This document shows, piece after piece, positions 32,998 through 43,384 of a stretch of 64,000 bases of DNA. Source of the DNA: Cyrtodaria siliqua (Eukaryota > Mollusca > Bivalvia > Adapedonta > Hiatellidae); NCBI GenBank assembly GCA_037043455.1, contig JAWPHD010000002.1, forward strand, positions 372,001 to 436,000, read 5' to 3'. The notes below the pieces were generated by a model. The model worked only from the letters and a program-made list of their open reading frames with translations. It had not been told where the DNA came from and ran no database searches. A program made the position numbers and the translations under genes. The stretch's first letter is position 1. Every line of letters begins with the position of its first letter.

Positions 32998-33660
32998 TAT
33001 GGTTTAAACCCCCAGCGGCCATTTTTGCCACTGACCTTTCCAATGAATGAATGGTGTTTTACGACAAGTCGACACATAAATAGGTCATATTGTGCGCAAA
33101 AACTGACGAAAGATGAAGAAATTAAGTAGTAATTAAAAATAAATGTAAACATATAAAGATAAATCTATTAAAAATAAAGGGATGATAAGGTAGTAATGTA
33201 AACTATAATGTAAATCAAGAAATGCCCGTCAACGGGTATATAAACAAGTAAATATATATAAGAACATATTATAATGATTTATATACCCTGATTTCTTTTA
33301 GGAAATCTAAAACAAGACTAAAATCTATAGTATCAAATAACTCTTTCATAGCATTAACATTGTAGTACCTTTGACGCATAGGATCAAAGTATACACATTC
33401 CAACAAGATGTGTTTGACCGTTAACGGTGCAAAGCAGGGTATACATTCTGCTGATTTTTCACCTTGTAATAAATATGAATGTGTATACCGTTCCAAGACG
33501 ATAGCCTTGTTGACAAACCTTTTTGTGTTTGTGACGTCATAATATGCCTTTATTTCTTATTAACATTGCCATTCATGTTTGTCGTTTTGCGTGTTTTTTG
33601 TGGTTTATTGTGTCTGTGAAGGCTACATTTCCGGTTCAACTTTTATACTTATTTGTATTG
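32998..33660 (+). mobile_element. Retroelement RX 3' tail, split by a LINE
   Basis: GGTTTAAACCCCCAGCGGCC, GCCACTGACCTTTCCAA (to 33043) and, after the insertion, CCGTTCCAAGACGATAGCCT and TTTGTGTTTGTGACGTCA correspond to the tail of element RX best seen at 57670-57915 and 62410-62640. Confidence 0.75.
33044..33486 (-). pseudogene. 5'-truncated LINE insertion with target duplication
   Basis: On the minus strand the peptide starts at YTHSYLLQGEKSAECIPCFA and goes on with PLTVKHILLECVYFDPMRQR; it ends with VLDFLKEIRVY and a stop at 33269. This is the C-terminal Cys/His module of a LINE ORF2 with a Thr-His-x-Tyr-Leu-Leu segment, commonly seen after RNase H in Jockey/I-type elements. The 3' end lies at 33044 in an (ATTC)n-type tail. 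The flanks ACCTTTCCAA (33034-33043) and ACCGTTCCAA (33487-33496) are a 10-bp target duplication with one mismatch. Only 443 bp were inserted, typical of 5' truncation. Confidence 0.8.
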
Positions 33661-33959
33661 CCACATTCCTATAGACATCATTGATTGTAGCATCTCATTC
33701 TAAACATTAGTTTTGCTTTTTAAAATATAAAATTCGGAAAAACCTTGGATACCTGCGATATTACGCCTACGTTACTGTAATTTATGTTAACTTGTTAAAT
33801 GAAGGTGTTCGTTTAAAAAAAATCAAAACATTAAATATTTTCTGGTGTCTGCTTCCTCCTATAATGAAAACAGATCTTCCTGATCATCAGCGATGACAGT
33901 TTGTAATATAGTTATATAGTATTTATTTTTTACTACTGTTACTGTTGGTTAAGATCAAA
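33661..33959. other. Spacer, nothing recognised
   Basis: AT-rich, no gene or repeat recognised. Confidence 0.5.
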
Positions 33960-34660
33960 TGTAAAATGGAAGGGCTATAGAGCGTTCACAAGTAACAATA
34001 TGGCATTTTTCAATGAATCAAGGACCATACTCTGGTGTAACTGATCCGATATAGCTGATTTCCGAACTTCCTTGATCTTTCATTGTTATCAAGAGTCTGG
34101 CTAAGTTTCGTAAAGATCAAACACAAAATGAATGTGCTCGAGTGTTCACAAGGCCGAATAAGGCATGTTTCAATAAAGCAAAGGTCATAACTAACTCAGT
34201 GTTACTAATCCGATTCAGCTGGTTTTCAAATATGCATGATCTTTCATTAATATCAACACTCTGGCAATGTTTAGGTTAATAACACGTGCTTAATGAAGGT
34301 GCTGGAGTGTTCAATACGCTGAAAATGACGTTTTCACTAAAACAACGGCCATAACTGCGGTGTTACGGGTCCCATCTGGCTGCTTTTCGAACTTGTCCGA
34401 GCTGGTAAAGATCAGATGAAACATGAAGGCCCTATCGTGTTACCTAAGCAAAGTATAGCATATTTAATCAAAATCAAGGGCCATAACTCCGGTGTTAATG
34501 GTCCGAACTGGTTGTGTTTCGAACTTCTCTGAGCTTTCACTGTTATCAACAATCTGGTCAAATTTGGTAAAGAAGGCCCTATTGTGTTAACGAGGACTAA
34601 CATAGCGTATTTCAGAAAATCAAGGGTCGTAACTCCGGTGTTACTGGTTCGGTCTGGCTG
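33960..34660 (+). repeat. Tandem repeat R155, four to five units (opposite orientation to 12757)
   Basis: Units contain GGCCATAACTCCGGTGTTA, a TCCGA-x-CTGGCTGGTTTTCGAA block, CTTTCATTGTTATCAA, TCTGGC(T/A)AAGTTT and ATGAAGG(C/T)CCTATCG. Starts near 34010, 34185, 34345, 34482 and 34628 give a period of roughly 145-175 bp. Confidence 0.75.
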
Positions 34661-35819
34661 GTTTTATAATTCATACATTTTATGTTCTCGCGTATTCGGA
34701 AAATTTGACTTCTTGTCTGTGAACAAAAGTTAGTATATTGTTTACCAAAATCGTTAAAATTTAGTATAGTTTAACCAGGATTTGAGTATCGATTTCGTAC
34801 ATAGTGTGACTTAAATGAATTTAATTAAATGTATGATCATATAAACTGTATGACGAATATACCTCTAAGCTAAAATTCATTAAATTCAACCGCAGACCGT
34901 CTCGGTCTTCCGTTGGCTTCACCCCGTTGGCAATCATTCACTGTAGAATGTCTAAACATCCATACAAATGTACACCTTGCAAGTTTGTATCTCACTTCCG
35001 TTTTTTAAAAATACTTGAAAGAAATATCTAACCAGTATTGATGTCTGCCAGTTTTATCGGCTCGGATATCCAGTTATCCCTCTGTTATCAAAGATATGGG
35101 TTGTACGGTGTGATAAGGGAAACAATTAACCAAATATAGCGTGTTCTGCTTTGATCTCAATCAGTTTGTTCTTTGTATACGTTTCTTCGGCACTTCAGAG
35201 TGACAATTTGGCTTGACTGGATTGTGGAATGGGGTTGGGCCAGCGTGCCAACAATTCACTGACACAACTATGTTAATGCCATATCAGCCTGATGCTGTAA
35301 TAGATCATCATATAGGTCTCCCTGTGCTGAAAAAGCTGCTGGAAAAGCGGACGTTCAGCGGTAAAACTCGTAGTCATTGATATCAACTCGAAATGGGTTT
35401 GCGAAACAAATGCTAGATTATGTGGCTCTTTTTAAGTCTTTCTCGCTGTCTTTTATCTGGGACGGATGCAGTTCTTTGTGCCAAAAAATAACTTCTGATT
35501 CAATGTTTGCCATCTGGAGAATGGCCTCTACCAGCTGTGCTCTACAGTGAGGTGTAATGCACCAACGGTAGTACCGGTATTCTACATAATTTCTACTGAA
35601 GCCAATGATGCTACCCTGGGAATTTGCATGTCGAATGATACTTTGCTGAATAGTTATGTGAACGTACCCTATCTACAAACAATTTATATATTTGTTTGCC
35701 TACATTACAGCATTAATTTAACACTGTTTCACAAATTGTAATATTTCGAATAATAATAAGCTTATATGCAATTTACTGTATACACTATTCAACTCCAGAA
35801 TATATGGTACTCTTAACTT
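34661..35819. other. Spacer, nothing recognised
   Basis: No ORF with a motif. Composition is moderately AT-rich, with a few GC-richer patches near 34890 and 35230. Confidence 0.45.
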
Positions 35820-35970
35820 TGCCAATGACCGTTCTAAGGCGATAGCCCTATTGTCAACCCTGTTATTTTTGTGATGTCATATACCTTGTATTTTATTCAT
35901 CCACGTAGTTGTTTGTTTCTATGAGTGTTTTGGTTGGCTAGTCATTGAAAGCTATATTCCTCTTCGACTT
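35820..35970 (+). mobile_element. Retroelement RX 3' tail fragment
   Basis: GCCAATGACCGTTCTAAGGC, GATAGCCCTATTGTCAACCC and TTTTTGTGATGTCATATACC match the distal tail of RX copies at 57740-57915 and 62455-62640. Confidence 0.7.
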
Positions 35971-36114
35971 TTATAAAGTGTATACATGCATATGTAAAAA
36001 CAGATTGTATTTAGTATATGAATCAGTAGTCATATATTTACGTTTTATATATGCATGTTACATTGTGTGATAATGTATTTACATTGTATGAGTACATATA
36101 TAATACTGATGAAT

Positions 36115-36352
36115 TAACATTGTAAATATGCATATGTCAGTATAGATTTACATTGTAAATATGCATATGTCAGTATAGATTTACATTGTAAATATGCATA
36201 TGTCAGTATAGATTTACATTGTAAATATGCATATGTCAGTATAGATTTACATTGTAAATATGCATATGTCAGTATAGATTTACATTGTAAATATGCATAT
36301 GTCAGTATAGATTTACATTGTAAATATGCATATGTCAGTATAGATTTACATT
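36115..36352 (+). repeat. 33-bp tandem repeat, seven copies
   Basis: The unit is TAGATTTACATTGTAAATAT plus GCATATGTCAGTA, 33 bp, nearly identical between copies. There are no unique spacers, so it is not a CRISPR-like array. The ACATTGTAAAT core also recurs singly up to 36580. Confidence 0.9.
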
Positions 36353-36736
36353 GTATACATACATTTATAAAGAAGGATTAACATTGTATACATCTATAAT
36401 GAAAGAGTAACAATATGTACATGCATGTATAAATTAATGATACATATATATATAGACTGTTTATGATGTTAAACATTTATCTACAAGGATAGATTAAAAT
36501 TGTACACATACATATATATAATGAACCTTTACATGGTATACATGGTATACATAGTATACATACATCCACATTGTAAATGGCATAATTGCAACTCTAGTAT
36601 GTGTACTAATTTGCTTAATTTTTATTCATACATGTATCTATAATGATAGAAATTTACATTATACATGATATAAAAAAAGTCTATACATACATCAAAAATG
36701 AATGAATCACATTGAATACATGCATCAATAAATATA
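36353..36736. repeat. Diverged ACATTGTA/TACATA-rich tract
   Basis: AT-rich sequence with scattered TTACATTGTATACAT words and a TACATGGTATACATAGTATA run at about 36531-36555. It looks like an eroded extension of the 33-bp array. Confidence 0.55.
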
Positions 36737-37850
36737 CGAGAGGTGTTCAACTTTTAATTGAACACTTCTGTTTAAGATGTTTTTTTTCTTCAGCAGAAGT
36801 GATTATAATAAAAAATGCGTGATTTAATGATGTGAAACTATTATTTAGAACGTATGCATTTAAAAATAATACCCAATTTCACGCGGTTCTTTTTAAATTA
36901 CATTTTGAATAAGGTGTACACTATTTTCTAATTTAAAACCTATATGTTGCTGTTGCCGTGGAGTTTTACCTTAAACCAAATAATTGCACTAAATGCATAT
37001 CATAATTGTTTGAACCTGTGTTTATAATTTAAATATATGATCGTATGTTTTATTTTAAGACAAAAATATAGATGCTGAATTAAAAGCTCGACTTTTTATC
37101 GCAATATTAAAACATTGACAGATAATAGGAGAGTTTGCTCGTATGCTATTTATAATTTTATAATTTAACCAAAATAACTATTTTGATTATATTTTGTGAT
37201 ATAAAAACATGAACAGTTATTGTTGATGTATATCATATATGTATATTTGTATATTATATACCTTATAAAGATATCTTTGGTAAACAAATATATTATTGTT
37301 ATCATTATTTGCAAATGTGTGTATTTTGCCCCTAAAATTTAAGTTATATATTTTTCTATCTTTTCTTTTGAGAAACTTATGAAACTTGTTTTTTATAGCG
37401 GAGGAAGTCACAGAATGCTTGCAGTTAATGTTTTGAACTAGAAGCTTCCGTAAATTTAGTCATTTTTATAGTTGAATTTCATGTTAATTTTCGCTAAAAT
37501 CTTGAAAATCGACAAATTAAAAAAAAATGCATATTACACTTTTCTACGTTCAGACATGGACATATCGGAATATTATAACCTTTAACGATATTTTAAAAGC
37601 ATTTGTGTTAAAATTTGTATTGCAGTTATTTTTATTATTGACGATTTTTGCTTCAAAATGTCATTCTCTACCCCTTTTAAAAAATGCGGATGTATCAACA
37701 TTAGGAAGCACATAATAGTGCATGTCGTAATGTTTCATATCGAAGGAATCATTAGACTTGACATTACAATCAACATATTCGGCGGGAATTTCAAGATAGT
37801 TGATTCAGTTACACAATAAAAGTGTTCAAATATAAGTTGAACACCTCTCG
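36737..37850. mobile_element. TA-flanked TIR element, non-autonomous mariner-like
   Basis: Termini CGAGAGGTGTTCAACTTTTA (left) and the complement of TATAAGTTGAACACCTCTCG (right) are inverted, and the next bases also pair (ATTGAACACTT / AAGTGTTCAA). TA flanks both ends (36735-36736 and 37851-37852). Length is 1114 bp, near the size of a mariner, but the interior is AT-rich with no recognisable transposase or DDD/DDE block, so it is non-autonomous or fully decayed. It ends about 100 bp before the first noncoding exon boundary of the glycosyltransferase gene. Confidence 0.8.
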
Positions 37851-37937
37851 TAGTTCTATTGTGTATACATAATACACGCCTGTGCATGCACAGAAATCCT
37901 CGACAAACACGGATAGCGTAATTGATTTATTTACCTC

Positions 37938-37948
37938 TTCCATTGCAG
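37938..37948 (+). promoter_or_regulatory. Candidate 3' splice site in the 5' UTR
   Basis: The pyrimidine-rich TCTTCCATTGCAG ends at 37948, 49 bases before the start codon at 37998. It suggests that the coding exon is preceded by an intron in the 5' untranslated region. Confidence 0.5.
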
Positions 37949-37997
37949 ATTTCACAGGAAGAGAAAACTATTTCTGATAGTTTATAGTCGCGTTACG

Positions 37998-40064
37998 ATG
38001 GCGCCGTCAAAATTTCAGCTATGCGGTCTTAGCATGTTGTGTTGGGTTGTTATAGCCATGTTCGTATCAAACCATTACTTGAAGAACGAATCCATACCTA
38101 CAGGACAAATCTTTGCAAATGGAAAAACACTTGAAATTGACCGAAGACCTCATCTTGTTTTCGGAATACTCTCAGCCCATGATAAAACACATTTAAGAGA
38201 AACACAAAGAAACACATGGATCTCTACAATGCTCAGTATGTACGACCAATTGCCTTTCCGAATTACTTACAAGTTCCTGATTGACGATCCAACAGATGAT
38301 ACAATTAATGAAAACAATGTTTACCGAGACATCTTATATCTTAATGTTTCTCACCATGGTCGGGCTGTTAAGTTTGGTAAAAAAATGTACGTTTGGTTAA
38401 AATATATAAATGATAACTACCCAGATGCTCTTCTCGGAGCCAAACTTGATGACGATGCTTTCCTATGCGTTCCACAAATCTTCGACAGACTTAACAGACT
38501 GAAATCCCTAAAATTGTATTATGGCTTTAGACATGGTGGAGGGAAAATTAGGCCACATAATGGTATTGATGAAATGTTTTTGGTCTTAGGAAGTGCATTA
38601 ATTAAACGAATAGCAAATAGGACATATTGCGGTGAAGTAAAATGCCACAAAAAGGATGAATTGATTGATCTGGATTTTGGAGATAGGTCTCTTGCAGCTT
38701 GGTTGTCAATCTACAATGATGTAGATTTGCAGAAAGATAACGAAATCATAACTTTTATACCTAGAACCGTCAAACCTGTCTCCGCAAAGGATATCAAGTC
38801 AGATTTCTGCGAAAAAATGATTATTTATCACAAATCTACTAGTGAGATTATGAATCACCTCCACGAGAACAACAACATAAATGCAGGAGGTGATGCTGTT
38901 CCCTCAACTGCTGGTGCCGTAACAGGGTCAATATTTTCTGGTAAAACGATCCGAAATACTCCTTTATTATCTCCATTACCAAGTCAATTGGCTTTGGCTA
39001 TTTTAGATAACTCTTCAGACTGTGACAACTGGGCAGTAGTAACTACAATATTTTCTCCTTCACCGGCCATAAAGCACATTTCAAGTCTGTCAAATTGGTG
39101 TCTTGTAATTGTTGCTGATACACCGACGCAACCAAAAGAGAAATACCTTAAGCACATTATTACGGAAACTAAGAAGGAAAGTATGATAAAGTACCTTTCC
39201 GTAGAAGATCAACAATTGATGTATCCTATGTTATCTAAAGTTATACCATACAAGCACTTTGGGAGAAAGAATTTAGGATATATTTATGCAATGCATCACA
39301 AGGCAAAAAATATATGGGATTTTGATGACGATAACATTGGAATTGTGAATATGGATGATTTTCAAGGAGGAACATTGCGGCATCGTTACGTTTGCTTAAA
39401 AGGTTTTGAAAATACGCTAATGAATCCGTATCCATATTTTGTAAATTCAGAGACACGTATATGGCCTAGAGGTTTTCCGTTGCAATCTATTAAAGACAAC
39501 ACAACCACTCCTAAAGTGTGTATTTCAGAAAAAGAAATGAAAGTCGGTGTGATTCAATCACTAGCAAATAGGCAGCCAGATGTAGATGCTATCTATCGAC
39601 TCGTCAGCAACATTCCTTTCAATTTTAATTCCACCAAACAGACACATCCGGTATTGGTTTTACCAAAACATACATATGCGCCTTTTAATGCACAGGCAAC
39701 GTTATGGATGCCACCAGCATTTGCTTACATGGCTTTGCCTATAAGTGTCAACGGACGAGTGAGCGATATTTGGAGGAGTTACATAGCACAATATTTCTTT
39801 CACAAACTTGACATTGGATTAGCATTTTCGTCACCATACGTAGTACAAGACAGAAATGAACACTCTGATACTGCCGATTTTAATGCCGAATCAGATCTTT
39901 ACCTTAAAAGCTATCAATTAATTGAGTTTCTTTCAAGTAGTGAGCATACCGACATAGAAAAGCTCTATGAAAGCCTTTATATGAGGAACTATATTGATAA
40001 AAGTGACCTTGACTTCATCAAAATATGGAAAAAAACAGTAATGCACATCTCAAAAGATGGATAA
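37998..40064 (+). CDS. GT31-like / DUF288 (STELLO-like) fusion glycosyltransferase
   Basis: A single open exon of 688 codons starting at an ATG in good context. Residues about 9-28 form one hydrophobic helix after a short basic N-terminus, the signature of a Golgi type II membrane protein. Residues about 50-290 look like a GT31 (beta-1,3-galactosyl/GlcNAc-transferase) domain: RETQRNTW (67-74), ITYKFLID (89-96), an AKLDDDAFL motif with the metal-binding DDD at 151-153, and FGDRSLAAWL (227-236). Residues about 340-680 look like the DUF288/STELLO family: NWAVVTTIFSPSPAI (344-358), YKHFGRKNLGYIYAM (418-432) and DFDDDNIG (441-448) with a second acidic triplet. So both halves keep their putative metal-binding DxD-type motif. 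The likely role is sugar transfer to glycoproteins or lipids in the Golgi lumen; donor and acceptor are unknown. STELLO proteins in plants act with cellulose synthase, which need not apply here. Poly(A) candidate AATAAA at 40482. No frameshift or stop. Family calls rest on motif recognition. Confidence 0.75.
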   Translation: MAPSKFQLCGLSMLCWVVIAMFVSNHYLKNESIPTGQIFANGKTLEIDRRPHLVFGILSAHDKTHLRETQRNTWISTMLSMYDQLPFRITYKFLIDDPTDDTINENNVYRDILYLNVSHHGRAVKFGKKMYVWLKYINDNYPDALLGAKLDDDAFLCVPQIFDRLNRLKSLKLYYGFRHGGGKIRPHNGIDEMFLVLGSALIKRIANRTYCGEVKCHKKDELIDLDFGDRSLAAWLSIYNDVDLQKDNEIITFIPRTVKPVSAKDIKSDFCEKMIIYHKSTSEIMNHLHENNNINAGGDAVPSTAGAVTGSIFSGKTIRNTPLLSPLPSQLALAILDNSSDCDNWAVVTTIFSPSPAIKHISSLSNWCLVIVADTPTQPKEKYLKHIITETKKESMIKYLSVEDQQLMYPMLSKVIPYKHFGRKNLGYIYAMHHKAKNIWDFDDDNIGIVNMDDFQGGTLRHRYVCLKGFENTLMNPYPYFVNSETRIWPRGFPLQSIKDNTTTPKVCISEKEMKVGVIQSLANRQPDVDAIYRLVSNIPFNFNSTKQTHPVLVLPKHTYAPFNAQATLWMPPAFAYMALPISVNGRVSDIWRSYIAQYFFHKLDIGLAFSSPYVVQDRNEHSDTADFNAESDLYLKSYQLIEFLSSSEHTDIEKLYESLYMRNYIDKSDLDFIKIWKKTVMHISKDG

Positions 40065-40481
40065 TGTATATGAATTATTAACGGATTATAAAAGAAATAC
40101 ATTTTCAAAGTGTCTTTTACAAGGTAAAATTGAAAATAAGAGGGCCTAGTTGGCCCCGAATCGATCATCGGAGAATCTTGGCAATGATGAAAAGATTGTC
40201 CTCTCAGAAATGCTGATTGAAGATGTTTTAAGTCTTTATATTTAAGTCTATGTAAAAACATGCAAAATCTTTACATACAAACTTTGGACCCAGGGGTTGC
40301 AGCCATAGTTCAATAACAAAATATTTCTTTAACGTATCTCTTATTTTCTTTTACTTTAATAGGTATAATTTTCGGCTTATCTTTAAGAGAGTCTACAAAT
40401 GTTCGTGAATCCCTATGTGTATTTCTTTTTTGGTCAAAATGTTGGAAAAATAACTAAAACTGCTGATTTCTGGAATAATTT

Positions 40482-40487
40482 AATAAA
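40482..40487 (+). terminator. Candidate poly(A) signal
   Basis: AATAAA lies 418 bp after the stop codon of the glycosyltransferase gene. Another cluster (AATAAATAAATGA) is near 40555. Either could end its transcript. Confidence 0.35.
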
Positions 40488-41598
40488 AATATATTTTAAA
40501 TGCTTATTCATTATGTTATTTACACATTTAAGTGTATTGATATATGTCAATAAAATAATAAATAAATGAAGGGAAAAATATTGTTCTTTTGGCAAAAACT
40601 GGAAAAAAAATAAATACTAAAACTGCTGATTTACGGAATATTTCCATAAAAATATTGTTTTAGCTTATCGCTTATTTTCGTTTACCATATTGGTTATAAT
40701 GATATAATTTATCTTTTTTTGTATTTTGATTTATGAACAACTGCCTGTGAGTTGTTCAAGCATTGATTTGAATCAAAGACCTGTGCGTTAGATTTTATAA
40801 ATGTTATTTATAGTCGACCGGTTTTGCAAGTATTGCACGAGATTTGCTTGCAATTTATATATATAATTACACAGGGCTTGTTTTCATTCGAGCTTAGCCT
40901 TTCACAGAGAGCGGTCGTTTGTGCCTTTACAGGCCCCACCCACCCACCCCATACACTTTAGTAATATAAACTTGAAATATGCAATAGGTTACTGTTTAAG
41001 TAATTTAATAATATCGAAAAATAGTGTTCCTCATAATTTAGCATAATAAAATCTTCCAGTGAATTAAAACAGATTGTAAAAAATTGCATTTCTATGCAAG
41101 ACACCACTACAATAATCGAATAGTCGTAAAACGAAGATTACAGGTAACTGATTGATATAGTAATTGTGGGAGTTCAGTCAGTACGGACTTAATTAACAAG
41201 AATTACTTTTCATGAAAGTATCGGTTCTTGACCTGGTATAGATTTGAGGCAGATTCTGCCATATGATATATATTTGTATTACTGGTATAAGTAACACGTG
41301 TTGTATTGTAGTGGCGCATAGTTGCCCTTTTTATTTTTCTCAGGTCCGAGATCTTAGACCGAGTACAATGTTGGCACTTACATGCTTATCTGACATAATC
41401 GCATGTGGAACACTATACAACTGCCTAATCTCGTTTTTCTCATTTTCTCTTTTTCTATTTTAGGCAAAAATAATATCATAACACCGCATATCATTCGTTT
41501 TTATTTTTGAGATCAGTTGCAGACCTCTTCTATGGAGACTGACAAAGTATATACAGTTACACTTTTCAGCAAACAACTGCGTGAACAAGCATAACATA
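40488..41598. other. AT-rich spacer
   Basis: No coding match. Two similar stretches (ACTAAAACTGCTGATTT...GGAATA at about 40453 and 40617, and a weaker one near 43200) suggest a small duplicated repeat. CACCCACCCACCCC is at 40938-40952. Confidence 0.45.
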
Positions 41599-42525
41599 CA
41601 CTTCTCAAAACTGCTAACTACACCGCTCACGTTTTGGGTTATATATATCGATTTGTTGAATGTTTTTCAATAAAATAAAAAGGAAATACCAATTCAATCA
41701 TTTTTACATCATTTCATTTTATTTTTTTCATGGGCAATGCTAGAACTAAACCACAATAAGCAATTACAAACGATCCATGTAAACACTAAAGTCACACTTT
41801 TCCCATATCTACACTTCTCAAAACTGCTAACTACACCGCTACGTTTTGGGTTATATATATCGATGGGTTGAATGTTTTTCAATAAAATAAAAAGGAAATA
41901 CCAATTCAATCATTTTTACATCATTTCATTTTATTTTTTTCATGGGCAATGCTAGAACTAAACCACAATAAGCAATTACAAACGACCCATGTAAACACTA
42001 AAGTCACACTTTTCATTTCTTGTTCATAAAAGTGTGACTTTAGTGTTTACATGGGTCGTTTGTAATTGCTTATTGTGGTTTAGTTCTAGCATTGCCCATG
42101 AAAAAAATAAAATGAAATGATGTAAAAATGATTGAATTGGTATTTCCTTTTTATTTTATTGAAAAACATTCAACCCATCGATATATATAACCCAAAACGT
42201 GAGCGGTGTAGTTAGAAGTTTTGAGAAGTGTACATGTAGATATGGGAAAAGTGTGACTTTACCCATGTAAACACTAAAGTCACACTTTTCCCATATCTAC
42301 ATGTAGATATGGGAAAAGTGTGACTTTAGTGTTTTTAGTGTTTACATGGGTCGTTTGTAATTGCTTATTGTGGTTTAGTTCTAGCATTGCCCATGAAAAA
42401 AATAAAATGAAATGATGTTAAAATGATTGAATTGGTATTTCCTTTTTATTTTATTGAAAAACATTCAACCCATCGATATATATAACCCAAAACGTGAGCG
42501 GTGTAGTTAGCAGTTTTGAGAAGTG
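41599..42525. mobile_element. Palindromic TA-flanked TIR element
   Basis: A 927-bp element with termini CACTTCTCAAAACTGCTAAC and GTTAGCAGTTTTGAGAAGTG, perfect complements, with TA on both sides (41597-41598, 42526-42527). It holds four copies of a roughly 210-bp module (words such as CTAGCATTGCCCATG and TTACAAACGACCCATG). Two copies run one way (41599-41810 and 41810-42025) and two the other (42025-42235 and 42320-42525), around a central hairpin CCCATATCTACATGTAGATA at about 42288-42312. Most of the element can fold on itself. No transposase. Confidence 0.8.
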
Positions 42526-42527
42526 TA

Positions 42528-43384
42528 GGACACAGACGGATTATTTTTAATAACAAGCAGGGTTAATATTGGACATATGTTTATCTGTTAATTGTATTTT
42601 GTTACCATAGGTCGTATGATCGGAGAGATGCCAAACAGATCAATAATTTCTATATTTGGTATGTTTATAACAAGAAAATGAAGGAAATATGTTTAGTATT
42701 TTTCAGACATCCTTACTATGTGCAGCTTATCATTAGTACACGAACTTTGGAAACGATCTGTGAAGTTACATGCATCAGTACATAGACGTCCTCGGAACGT
42801 ATACGAGTTGGATTGTATATGCATTGTGATTGCAACTTACAAGAGACGGAAGGATTGACATTTTCTGTGACTTGTGTTTGCTTTCCTTCTGTAATAAAGA
42901 GATCTAAGGCCGCTCTCTAAGGCTGTAGGCTAACTCCCAACTATGTGTTGTGTTATTCTTTTGTGAACGTGATTTGTCGTTGACCATCGTGTGTTGTATG
43001 GTAATTTAAGGGATGAATAGTTGGTATTCAATATTTCACGTGGTGGTCAATGGGATTGACGTTTGCATGTATGCAAAATACATAAGAAGATAAATGTTTT
43101 ATGTTTGTCGGAGTCGTAGACGACAAAGAACATAATATTTTATACATTTCGTCTTGTTTTTAAAAAGGTCCCCAAGGGTTCGTGAATACGTAAATGTTTT
43201 TTAGGGTAAAAAAATATCTAAAAATTTGATTTCTGTAATAAACACATATTTTAAATGCTTATTCATTATTTTATTTATTATTATGAAATGTCAGAATATC
43301 CTTAATTTCCTATTTCACACTCGGTAATTCAATAAAATGACTGTGTTTTTGTTTAAATACTTTTATAAAAAGGGAACGTTAGAT
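42528..43384. other. Spacer, nothing recognised
   Basis: No motif-bearing ORF or clear repeat, apart from the small repeat near 43200 shared with 40450. Confidence 0.5.

Noticed and set aside
36115..36352. CRISPR-like array
   Set aside because: Repeats are directly adjacent with no unique spacers, and the context is eukaryotic.
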